Shown: one piece after another, positions 30,302 through 39,971 of the stretch
How the letters are laid out: each line of letters opens with the position of its first letter
Position numbering within the stretch: position 1 is the stretch's first letter
NCBI GenBank assembly: GCA_008000375.1
Contig: SMOI01000273.1
Location: 1 to 42,050, forward strand
Reading direction: 5' to 3'
DNA from: Poteriospumella lacustris
Taxonomy: Eukaryota > Sar > Chrysophyceae > Chromulinales > Dinobryaceae
Length of the DNA: 42,050 bases
Translations under genes and position numbers: made by a program
Notes under the pieces: model-generated
The model's database searches: none
What the model saw: only the letters and a program-made list of their open reading frames with translations
What the model was told of the DNA's origin: nothing

Positions 30302-30980
30302 TTATTGGCTTTCTCTGCATTCATTCTTTTGTGCGCTGCAGCCTGTCATATGATTTGTTGAGTCGCCCCTCGCCCACCACCATGACGTCGATGGCGGACG
30401 TTTAATCCTCAACTACTTTTCACGATGTTTCGTTCGGACTGAATCATGAGTACGACATGTCTTTAAGATGAGAATATACAACAGACGAGAGAAGCCAAGC
30501 CAGCTGGTCTTAACACGACGAGGAGCACGCCATCGCAATGACCACGACGCAGTGGGTCGACGTGGGGGAATGGCGAGGGCGCTCTGTCATTGAATGTGTC
30601 GTTTACATGCACGAATCAAGGGCATACCTTACAAGAGAATACAGGACAAGAAAAGAAAGAAAAGGAAAGAGGCGGCGAAATACTCGCGAATGACAATACA
30701 CCACACGACGGAGGCAGAAAACAACAACGAACGATCGACGCGGGTGAGAACGACGAGGATGGAGCGAGAGCACTGGATATCGACGACCCGAGAAATGGGG
30801 ACCGGTAGACATCCTGACTGCCACTGACGGCATCCTTCGCCTCCCGCACGTCTCTGCCGCACTCTGAAACACACTTGAGAAACTTGATACGAACACTTCC
30901 GTTGTGGGTAAATATACTCCGCATCGGGGTAACAGATAACAACCCTTCGAATGAGGACCACAGGTCACCATATAGCACGT
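29691..30980. other. 3' flank of lectin copy 2 and intergenic DNA
   Basis: The duplicated flank runs to about 30301. Beyond it I see no convincing gene; short frames around 30590-30830 are hydrophilic and lack any domain. The end is the 3' flank of the minus-strand secreted-protein gene. Confidence 0.5.
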
Positions 30981-31457
30981 TTAGCAGTCATTGACAGCCT
31001 TCGCGATGTCGAAACCACAATCAGCGATGCTGGTGGCGGCAGCGTTGGTGTCCGAACGGCACTTCTCGATGTCAGAAGTGCTTTGGCAGTCGAGGACGGC
31101 GTTCATGATGTCGGTGGTGGCCGAGGTCAAGTCTGCCAAGGCAGCGTTGATGTCTGCCGAGCAGGCAGTGGGTTCGCTGCCACCGCAGTGGTACACCGCC
31201 GCAGTGATATCGGCAGAGGCAGCGGTCAGCTGATTCAGGGCGTATGCGATGTCTTCGTTGCAGCGTTGGCTGAAACCGTTCGCACAAGTCTTCACACTAC
31301 GAGCAATCGCCGCAGATGCAGCAGCCACGGCCTTTGTAGCACTGCCGACATCGGTACGGCAAGTACTGGCATCTCCTGCACCATAACGCAAATTGGTCGC
31401 GCTCCACACGCTGGCCAAAGCACACATCACCACAGCAACGAACAACAACAACTGCAT
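30981..31457 (-). CDS. Secreted four-repeat cysteine protein, family unknown
   Basis: 158 residues with a clear signal peptide (MQLLLFVAVVMCALASVWSA). The mature part is four tandem helical units, each bounded by cysteines exactly 25 positions apart: Cys33-58, 66-91, 99-124 and 133-158, giving a period of 33-34 residues. Inside a unit the pattern is C-x-x-D-x(4)-A..., then DI-x-x-A-V-x-x-C; linkers are 7-8 residues (such as GGSEPTA). One further cysteine, Cys147, lies in the last unit. Each unit looks like a helical hairpin stapled by a disulfide. Ala-rich and mildly acidic. I recognise no family. Its place between H-type lectin genes suggests an extracellular or vacuolar role, but this is inference. 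Confidence 0.85.
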   Translation of the reverse strand: MQLLLFVAVVMCALASVWSATNLRYGAGDASTCRTDVGSATKAVAAASAAIARSVKTCANGFSQRCNEDIAYALNQLTAASADITAAVYHCGGSEPTACSADINAALADLTSATTDIMNAVLDCQSTSDIEKCRSDTNAAATSIADCGFDIAKAVNDC

Positions 31458-32026
31458 CTTTTATTTTCTCTGGTTTTCTTCTGCTCAAACAGTTCTGATT
31501 TCACATATATCGAAGCACGAATCTCCACTTCAACAGCTCAACGCCGCCGCCATGGTCGCCGATGTGGGCGACGGCAGTGCGTGGTCTCCTCTGCCGCTAT
31601 AGTTAGCCGTCAATCCTTTATCTTCAACTCTTAACTAAGGGGTAATTAGGCTTACTAACAAGGTCTCTGCAGCGGTGGGCCCGTCCGTCGGTGTCCTCGC
31701 TGAGGGAGCCGACGCGGCCGAATCCGCTGCGAGACTACTACTAACTGACCCATCGTATGTCTCATCATCAACTGGCCCGCGCTGATTGAAGGACCCACAG
31801 GACGCAGACATACGTACGCTCGTACAGAACAGTACAGTACAGTACAGTACATGCGGTCACCACATCTCTCAACCAGCGACACAACCACCGACGATACCCC
31901 CCACACACACACCAATCAAACCAAACATGGAAACAAATAAGAAGAGCTCACCGATGAGGCAAATGATACCCAAACATCCAAATCAGAATACCCAGAGATA
32001 ACGTCCGCGCACAGAATGCGCATCGA
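31458..32026. other. Intergenic region, secreted protein to third lectin
   Basis: The 5' flank of the secreted protein and the 3' flank of the third lectin, both on the minus strand. An AGTAC tandem repeat lies at about 31830-31852. No gene is seen. Confidence 0.6.
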
Positions 32027-33235
32027 TTAGGCGTTGTCGGCGGCTTTGGTGAGACGTTTCATTTCGTTGACGTCGAAGACACGTTGCTGTATCGTCTGCG
32101 TCGGGCTGGCCCGGCGGGCAATGAGCAAACAATTCATATTGCAGCCATGAACCATCGTATCCGACCACGTGCGGGCGGTGAGATTCAGCGTGTTCGACGG
32201 GTGATTCAGCGTGAGGATATTGCGCACCGACGTCGTCGCGGTGATTTCGAGTCGCAATGGATGCTTCTTGTTGATGTCTAGACCCGTAAACGACGGTAAT
32301 ATAAACGGCAACATCGAATCCAGGTTTACCACCGTCGTGCCGGTGGAGGAAGGCGCAGGCGCATCGGTTTTGCCCTCCACACCCAGGTCGGCGAACGTGT
32401 GCACCGACGTTTGCCCCGCCGCCACCGACAAATGCTTCGGGTACAGACCAAAGTGCACGCCTGCATAATGCGTCGTCGCTGGATCCCATATGGTCGACGC
32501 AATGGTGGGATCGGAGAGAATGAAGATGGCGACGCCCAAACGCCACACCTGTGAATCCCCCCACGTCGACGCGACCAACGTGAAACGGTCGCGCGTGACG
32601 TCTTCGACCCGGGCGATGACCCGTCGGTTGTTCTTCTTGCCCATGTCCATGATGTTGATGGCCGTCATGATTTGAGGAGGCTGGTCATACCGACAGGCGA
32701 AGGGCAGCTGTACCGATTGCGATTCGACCGGCGAATGGGGATGCGCCCCGATGGCCATGTTCATGATCCGTAGCGCCGGGTGCGTCGAGGCGACCCAACT
32801 CACTTTCACAGCCCACAACTCCGAATCCCCCCAGGTGCCCACTTCCAAGGTGAAGCCTTCTTTGGTGATCTTCACGGCGGTGCAGATGATGCGCGTGTTC
32901 TGGACGTTGCTGTGGTCGAAGAAATGCATAAACGTGCCCACCTCCGGATCGTCGTCGAAGGGGACGTCAAAGGTCACCGGGATCAAGTAGGTACGTCGAA
33001 TCGGCTTCTGAAAATCCGAAAAGACCGATACGTCACCGCATTGAATCATTCTTGTCTGGACGGGCACCGCCGTCGATACCACTGGCGGTGCACCGTACGC
33101 CTCGACGAACTCGATGGGCGCGCATGATGCCTCCAATGGGAGGCCAAAGGCGGAATCACATGGGCCCCTGATTTCACTCGCAGACGAAGCTGTGGGCGCA
33201 GCCGCACTACTCTGGGACGAGGTAAAAGACGACAT
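32027..33235 (-). CDS. Three-domain H-type lectin, divergent paralogue
   Basis: 402 residues, no intron, no signal peptide. A ~70-residue Ser/Ala/Pro-rich head is followed by three H-type lectin domains: ~82-150 (YLIPVTFDVPFDDDPEVGTF, then FTLEVGTWGDSELWAVKVSWVAS), ~170-240 (VQLPFACRYDQPP, then FTLVASTWGDSQVWRLGVAIFI) and ~310-395 (LPFILPSFTGLDINKKHPLR, then LNLTARTWSDTMVHGCNMNC). Domains 1 and 2 both keep TWGDS and domain 3 has TWSDT, so this copy is closer to the family consensus than the two tandem genes and may represent the less derived form. Opposite orientation and low DNA similarity indicate an older split. Confidence 0.87.
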   Translation of the reverse strand: MSSFTSSQSSAAAPTASSASEIRGPCDSAFGLPLEASCAPIEFVEAYGAPPVVSTAVPVQTRMIQCGDVSVFSDFQKPIRRTYLIPVTFDVPFDDDPEVGTFMHFFDHSNVQNTRIICTAVKITKEGFTLEVGTWGDSELWAVKVSWVASTHPALRIMNMAIGAHPHSPVESQSVQLPFACRYDQPPQIMTAINIMDMGKKNNRRVIARVEDVTRDRFTLVASTWGDSQVWRLGVAIFILSDPTIASTIWDPATTHYAGVHFGLYPKHLSVAAGQTSVHTFADLGVEGKTDAPAPSSTGTTVVNLDSMLPFILPSFTGLDINKKHPLRLEITATTSVRNILTLNHPSNTLNLTARTWSDTMVHGCNMNCLLIARRASPTQTIQQRVFDVNEMKRLTKAADNA

Positions 33236-34158
33236 GTTCTCGGTCTATCTCTCTGCGGCCTCGACCAATCTAGTGTTAGTGTGTCTACCGAACGATTCGC
33301 TGTCGGTTTGCCTCACGTTCTCGGTCAGTGTTCTCGAGGCGATAACAATGTCTGGTCCAGTGGGGATAAAAAGAAGAGCGACGCTGGACGACCGCCGTTG
33401 CTGCTGCTGCTGCTGGTCGTGCTGGAATCATCATCATCCTGCATGAACCCAGACGCCCAGGAACCCAGAAGAGAAACAGCCGGCCAACACGACAAGGGAC
33501 ATCACATTTTTGTTTGCTGACGGAGAAGGGACAACAATGAGCGAATCGACAATGATTCGGTTAGGAGACAATGTGTTGAGAAAGTACGGGGAGAGATGGG
33601 GTGCGGTTTAGTATCAAGATGGTTTGTGGTTTCTATCAAAAGCCTTTCAGCGGCACAACCAATGAAAATCGCGTATCACACAGCATATGGTATCACAAAG
33701 CCAAGGCAGATGACGGCGCCAAAAATAGAAAAGAGAGCAACCGTTCCTATATCAAATGATCGTTCGACCAGCCTACCGTGAATCCCACCCCACAAACAAA
33801 CCACTTGTAACTAGCACCTTTGTGATGTTGATGAAAGATCTAAACATAAACAAAAGAGAAATGCCGACCCAAGACCAATTTCGTGCCATCCAAACACGAC
33901 GACGATGATCGGGCTTTAAAGGGAAACACTTGGAGGCGGTTTAAAAATATTTATTCCTAAAAATGTACTTCCACTTTGGAAGTACCATACCACCAGAGAC
34001 CCGAGATTCGCTTTGGACTTGTTTGAAGAGCAAACAATAGAGAGGATAAAATATAGAAAAGAGAAGATAAAGGGGAAAAATCCAATCATTACAAGCCAAC
34101 CAATAGTACCAAGAACACATCATCATGGAATTTTTTTTTGCTGCCATTCTCGGTCTGG
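33236..34158. other. Divergent intergenic region, third lectin and nuclease-like gene
   Basis: Both promoters lie here. A CTG microsatellite is at about 33399-33416. A perfect 9-bp hairpin with a 3-base loop lies at 33966-33986 (GTACTTCCA / TGGAAGTAC). A T9 run at 34131-34139 sits just before the gene. No coding sequence is recognised. Confidence 0.55.
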
Positions 34159-35613
34159 ATGATCATGATCATTTTGATCCAGTTCATTATTCTGTTGTTC
34201 GCGATATCAAAGTACCGCCATTTATCTGAAGAAAACCTCCATTTATCTTACGAGAATGTTTTGAACAGGGCTATAAACGAACCCTCTACATTGTGCAGCC
34301 CAGAAGTTGACTTCCGTGATCTATTGGCCAAGGTCGATCGACTTGTGAGTGGTGATGCTGTAGATCTCGACACAATCTGTGAGCATCTACTTCCTGGCGA
34401 AGGCGATTCAAAAACCGATCGTTACGCCTTGGAAGGCGACCAAGAAGATCCTTCGGAAGGCGAAAGCAAAAGTCGACCCAATGAATCAAAGACGAACGGC
34501 AAAAACGGATTTTCGCGTTTCCGTCGCAAAATGGGCAATTTGGTCGTAAAGCGCTGGCAGCCGAACGAGGACATGTTATACGACATCGTTTGCGAGAAGC
34601 TATTCAATGGGTCAGTGAAGATGCTCGATGACTTCATTCGCGAGGCCAGTGAAGTCCGAAATCGCTGTTTAAAGCTATTGCGCTTCAGGAAAAGCCACGA
34701 GGACGAGATGGTGGTCCAATGCGTGTTTATCCGTTTCTTGGTGACAGTATTGGGTTCCATGCAACAGTGGACGGTGTTACCCGTAAACAACTTCCAACTG
34801 TCCGCGTCTGTGCAAGTCGATGGAAGTCCTCCCAGTGTGAGAGCGTTGTCCAGGCAAACCCTCAATGGTTTTGCTGATGTCGGAATCTTTGAACGCGATG
34901 TCAACGAACCTTCGAAGCAGTTTTTAGTGGTGGGTGAAATGAAAGCCTCATTGCTGGAACGGAATACGTATCGTCAGAAAGATCAACTTCTTATTGAAAT
35001 GGAAGGCGTGCGGCAGGGCTGCGCGAGCGATACAGAAGCTCATCCCCCCTTCGTGCGGGGGTTTCTAACGGATATGAAAACGATCAGCATTGCTATTGCG
35101 GACAATCGTCGCGACAAACCGGTGTTCTACGTCGCGAAGCGTGGATGGTCACACCGTTCGTTCTTGATTCGACTGCTGTTTTTGCTGTGCGGAGACTTGC
35201 CGGACGAGACTTGGGAGGCCTTATCGGTGGAGACATTGCTGTCCGTTGGCTGCAAGGCAGGGCCAACCACACGAAGTCAGACCCAAGGGTCGCCAACAGG
35301 GCAACCTCACCGCCGCGGTGGAAGGGGCGATATCAGACAACGTGGAGGTGCTGCGGGGACCGGACGCACTGCGGCGACTCGCAGGCGCGCGGCGAAGCAA
35401 GAGAAAGAGATTGTGATCAATTTTAAAGAGGAGGAGGAGATGGAGCTCTACGAGAAACAGATGCATACCATGCTGGTGAATGCGCTGAGATTGCAGGGAC
35501 ACAACTATTTGTGCAGAGATCACCTTGCGCAGATAGCGTCAGTGGATGTGGAAGAAGGCGCCGAAGACAACAGAATGCGTCCCTCGATCGCGATGTGGAT
35601 AGGCAAACGCTAG
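34159..35613 (+). CDS. Membrane-anchored protein with PD-(D/E)XK nuclease-like motifs
   Basis: From ATG 34159 the protein is 484 residues. It opens with a hydrophobic anchor (MIMIILIQFIILLFAI) and then a ~110-residue hydrophilic linker rich in Glu, Ser and Lys. A helical part (residues ~135-200) leads to a core that resembles the restriction-endonuclease-like fold: GFADVGI (Asp240), FLVVGEMKAS (Glu260, Lys262) and KDQLLIEMEG (Gln276), i.e. D...ExK...Q in order with beta-strand-like context. A basic Gly/Arg-rich stretch (RRGGRGDIRQRGG) and an acidic helix follow. Upstream ATG 34125 starts another frame, and the T9 run between suggests a one-base slip. Such cores occur in nucleases and in Crinkler-type effectors. 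Activity is inferred only. Confidence 0.6.
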   Translation: MIMIILIQFIILLFAISKYRHLSEENLHLSYENVLNRAINEPSTLCSPEVDFRDLLAKVDRLVSGDAVDLDTICEHLLPGEGDSKTDRYALEGDQEDPSEGESKSRPNESKTNGKNGFSRFRRKMGNLVVKRWQPNEDMLYDIVCEKLFNGSVKMLDDFIREASEVRNRCLKLLRFRKSHEDEMVVQCVFIRFLVTVLGSMQQWTVLPVNNFQLSASVQVDGSPPSVRALSRQTLNGFADVGIFERDVNEPSKQFLVVGEMKASLLERNTYRQKDQLLIEMEGVRQGCASDTEAHPPFVRGFLTDMKTISIAIADNRRDKPVFYVAKRGWSHRSFLIRLLFLLCGDLPDETWEALSVETLLSVGCKAGPTTRSQTQGSPTGQPHRRGGRGDIRQRGGAAGTGRTAATRRRAAKQEKEIVINFKEEEEMELYEKQMHTMLVNALRLQGHNYLCRDHLAQIASVDVEEGAEDNRMRPSIAMWIGKR

Positions 35614-36472
35614 AGGGCGAGTCTGCGGACGGGGAGGGAGGAGGCCGAGAATACATCGAAGGTCGCACGATGCTTCCCGATCATTGATCAATGTCCAACT
35701 GGAATACTTAAGGCAAACGCTCTTTACTCCTCTAACATAACACAAAGTGTCCAATTGAGCGTAATAAAACTCTTCTGGCCCCGTGCCAACAAAGTTCTGA
35801 AACAAAAATGCAATAGAGGAGCCTCGTAAGAAAAATTGCCCGTAGCGACTGAAGGGCAATCTAATCTAATTAGGTGGGATATAGCAACTCCAAGGTTGCC
35901 AATCGACGCTTTCTCTCTTGCGGTCGGTCATTGGCAGGTACCACACACTCACATCTACTGTGTGTGTGAGTGAACAACGTTTGCTGCGACTGATGTTGTA
36001 TAGATGTTACTGCATTCCCGAGCGGTTGTTGACGAGCGACGAATGGTGGTTGATGGGTGGGTCGTGTGACGGTCGATATGCACTGAAAAGGGATGGTCCA
36101 ATCACAACAGCTTCTGCGTATTCCACTTAGTGTAATTCAACTGTCTTTACATGAATATGAATCCTTCCTGCCCCAAGACTCCTCTCTAACGGTTCAGAGG
36201 GTCAGGGTGTGTGGTTGTTGTGTGGTCGTGTTTGTTTCTTCTTCGCATCGGTAGCGGAATGTAGTGAACCCGCCGCGGAGGGCGTCAGGGTTCGGTTGTG
36301 GCTAAAGGGTTAGGGTTGGGGTTGGGAAGGTGCCGCGTCACGCCATCCCACGGCAACAGGCAGAGCTATGTATACGCACGGTCAGGGCCCCGGCAGCGCG
36401 TCGTCGCCGTCGCACGCACTGCTGAAAGCGCTCGAACGTGTCGCGCCACTCGCGCGGGTATTCCTTCGTACA
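35614..36472. other. Convergent 3' region, nuclease-like and NTPase genes
   Basis: No gene is seen. AATAAA at 35763-35768 is a possible polyadenylation signal for the plus-strand gene. TTAGGGTT-like sequence at about 36308-36330 is short and not a telomere. A CACAC/GTGTG imperfect hairpin lies at about 35942-35970. Confidence 0.5.
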
Positions 36473-39458
36473 CTAAGCCAGGGCATCGGTCCTGAGGCGC
36501 TTACTCTTTGGGCCTGTCGCGGGGTCCATCCCCTCCTCCTGCTTCTCCTCCTGCTTCTCCTCCTCCTCCTTCTCCTGGACGTGCCGCTTGCGCCCAGTGA
36601 TGGGCGGTGGTGCTGTCGGAGGACCACCAAGCTCCATCCATTCGGCCGTTTCCGCCTCGACAACGTCGTCCGGTCGCGTGTGAAACATCCGCGCGCCAAT
36701 CAGGGTCGCCAGAGAGCGGAGACGGTTCTCGAACGGAAGAGACGTGTCGGGGCCGAGAACGGTCGCCTCTTCCTGCGGAGGCGGAGGTTGCACCTGGCTC
36801 TCTTGTAGCATCGCCAGCACTTGCGAATCAATCGACGTGTCCTCGAAAAGCGACCGAACGGTGCCATAGGCGGGCGAGGACTGTGGCAGACAGGGAAAAC
36901 CGTTGGAGAAGTGCTTCACCAGCCCAAGCCCGTCGGTGGCCTGATGACCCCCGCTCTGCGTTGTCTGTCCCTGCGGAACCCACTCAACGGTGTCCGACCA
37001 CTGAAGGGCGGGATGCATCTGCAGCACGAGGCACACAAGGGGAACGTCGTCGCCCAAGAGCGTCTTCATGGCCGTAAACATGTCTGTCAGTAGCGGGGTC
37101 GAGCTGCTGTAGGCGGCCACGTTCTGTACTTGAACGGTGACCACTCCGAGAGTGAACGACTTCGGGTTCGCGAGGTCCACTGCACGCAGCTTCGTCGGGT
37201 ACGCGACTGGCACGTAAAAAGTGGTGGTCGGCTCATCGCTTGGTGAAATGATAGCGACGCCGCACCGCAGATACCGCAGGAGCACGTCCGGCGTCAGGGG
37301 CTCCTCGATACGGCGCGCGCTGTGAAAGTACACCACACCCCGCCGGGCCGCCAAGGCGAGGAAGATATCCCGCCAGGCCCCATCGACAGCCATATCGGGG
37401 AACAACTGCGCCAGCCAGCTGTGCAGCCACACGGGCGCTATCTTCTGGGCCATCTCTGGGGACTGGGCCTTGTCCATGGCGCGGCACAGGACGATCGTGG
37501 CCGCCATCTCGCCCGCGTTGCCCCGCCCTTCCTGCATCTCGAGGTATCCGCCCACTTGCACCTCGCTGAGTGCGGCTAGAGCCGCCTCGAAGGCTCTCTC
37601 GTCGCGAAGCATCTGCTCGGCCACGTGGCGCGCGAGGGCCGGTTCGAACGAGTACTGGCACCACACACGGGCCATACGAGGCGCCACCTTGCGAATCAGC
37701 GCCAGACGCTGACTCACGAGCAGCTGCATCAGCGTGGGGCTGTGCGTGGTGACGTCCCAGCGGAGGGACGCACAGCTGAACGCCGCCACCTTTGCCTTTT
37801 CGACAAACGCTGCCAATTCGACACTCATCACGCTGACCTCGCTCGTGGTGATGACGGGCACACGCGGCAGTTTGGTGTTAAGCAAGTCGCGGCAGAAGGC
37901 AAGCGCACTGTCCACGTCACCTGTAGCGATGCGGTTGACGAGGGCGGTCGAGAACAACGGGCGACAGCACAGCAGCTCCAGCAACGGATTGCACCGCACG
38001 GTCAGCGCCGCACCGCCGCCAACGCCCACGCCAACGCCAACGTCTGTGGGCAGCGGCGTCAACGTCGTGTCCACGCGGTACTTCTGGACGATTTTTCTTG
38101 TGGCCGCCGTCGCAGTTTCCATCAGTTGTCGAGAGATGTCGACGTCCAAGAACACGAACGGCAAGTACAGTCGACTTCCGCCGACCACGCGGCCCGAAGA
38201 CTGAAAAACAGCGTCGGGCGGTGCAAAGTTGCATATGGTCGAGTTGGTGTCCACCACCACCGCCACCATGTCGCACTCTTTCTCTTCGACGTAGCTCAGG
38301 GCTCTCTGCAGCCCATAGAACTTCTGAACGTTGCACTTCCGCACGAGGGCGTCCACGCATTCGTCCAGCGCGACCGCCAACACCATCTGCGACTGCGCCA
38401 GGCAGTTGATGACGCCTTCTTCAGCCGCCTTTGTCAGAAACACCTCTTTTCGAATGGTTTTCCAACTATTGTTCTCCGTCACTCCTGTTGCCAATCGCGC
38501 CCGTACAGCCCCGAACATGGCCACGACATCGGTCCAGAATGGGCTCTTCTCCTTCAAAAGATCTTCGTGAAAGGTGTCGCGGGAGTTGCCCTTCGACGGA
38601 ATTCCGCCCGCCTCGGTGAAGCGACGGTTCAACTGGTGCGTCACCGCGTGCAAGAAGATGTCCCAGTCGTAGGCAGTCGTCACCCTCTGCTCGATGAAGT
38701 CCGCCACCACCGGCGTGCGCCGCGGCTCTCCGACGTTCTCCCTCTGTCGCAGGGTCACGCAGACGACGAACACCCGTTCACTGTTGCGCCGCAGCTCGTG
38801 CAGCGCTCGACTCTTGCCAACTCCGGACGACTGCACCATGGCGAAGTACCGCGAGTAATACGTGGGCGGATCGCCCGGCCTGTTCTGAAGCCGTTTTCGG
38901 GCGTAACTGCAACACGCGTTCTCAAGCATACGGGGCGCCACCGTCGGGAGGAACGGGTAGGCCGAGAATGAGTCATCATAGTATTGCTTCGGCGAAGAAG
39001 CAGCGTTGGTCAGCTGGGAAAGAGCCCGCGTGATGAGCGCGTTGGCGCTTTCGGGATTGGTAAAAGAACTGGAGCACTTTCTCCAAGTCTGCGTCGCTAC
39101 CGAAGTCCCGGGGAGTGCGCAGAAAAGCCAGTCTCGTCAAGGCGAAAGGAATCAAGGTGAAAGGAATCTCGCCACCTTCAACCACTGAATAAAGAAGATC
39201 TTCCTTGTCCGTGCGCTGGTGAAGATTCTGACCCATGGTTTGCTGCAACAAGTTCAAATTCTCGAAGGTCATGGCAACACCACGGCTTTTGAATGCCACC
39301 AAAATGATTAACTTGTCTGTATCTCCGGAAACGCCCAACGTCTCACAGAACTCATCGATTTCGACAGGCGGTAAATCGCGTGCAAATTCGATGTTGTCGG
39401 GCGTGGTCAAAAACTGTCCAGTAGTTTCCATATTGGCAGTAGTCCCCAAACAGAACAC
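36473..39458 (-). CDS. Crinkler/RHS-type P-loop NTPase, probably two exons
   Basis: The main frame runs from above 39,060 to TAG 36475-36473. Reading in it gives QYYDDSFSAYPFLPTVA, then RYFAMVQSSGVGKSRALHEL. The Y-x-x-x-V-Q-S-S-G-x-G-K-S-R-x-x-x-E pattern is the variant Walker A of a large eukaryotic group (Crinkler/RHS-like ATPases) found in fungi, oomycetes and amoebae; CDMVAVVVDTNST is a plausible Walker B. A second frame, from ATG 39458 to about 39,080 (METTGQFLTTPDNIEF..., ending DADLEK), looks like the first exon. GTGCTC to TTTCCCAG (63 bases) joins them in phase but the donor is weak, so the junction is unproven. The C-end is a Glu/Lys-rich tail and KSKR-like basic cluster. Function in such families ranges from effector to transposon-derived; I cannot choose. 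Confidence 0.7.
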
Positions 39459-39971
39459 GATTGGAAACTGAACTGGAGTATCGGCACGTCGAGTATGACA
39501 GGTCTTTTGGTTCTGATTTCCGTGTGACCGACGGCGACTGACACTGTGACGAGGGCCTGATTGAGGCCTGAGCCTGAAACGAGGATGAATCTGGGTATTG
39601 AATCGAGGATGAAGGGGGTATCTGCGTATCTGGGTATCCGGACAACATTGGGCGCTATCTATAACTTCAAATGTAACAATTGGAATGGCTGCGAAGGCTT
39701 AGTTTGCAGTTAGTTAGGTCTGGTGTTTTTCGCTGACGTGACACGACGACGACGTCAGAGGCGGTCGACGGCGACCGAGTCGACTTCGAATAATCCCAAA
39801 TCGCATCGGAAGACAGACAAAAACGAATTGCGAGGAATCGAGTAACGTCTTGGAGAAGACTGCGATCCTAAGATTACGAAGCGCAATCGATAGCTGGGCC
39901 CATTGCACAGGGGGTGGGGCATTCCGAAACATACCACTGACCACTGAGTCGATCGACACACGACTTAGGCG
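39459..39971. promoter_or_regulatory. Divergent promoter region, NTPase and CtIP-like gene
   Basis: About 510 bases between divergent starts. It contains short degenerate repeats (GAGGATGAA units and GGGTAT/CTGGGTATC units around 39580-39645). No core element can be placed. Confidence 0.45.

Noticed and set aside
36304-36330. Telomere-like GGGTTAGGGTTGGGGTTGGG
   Set aside because: Short and degenerate, between two genes; not evidence of a chromosome end or internal telomere.
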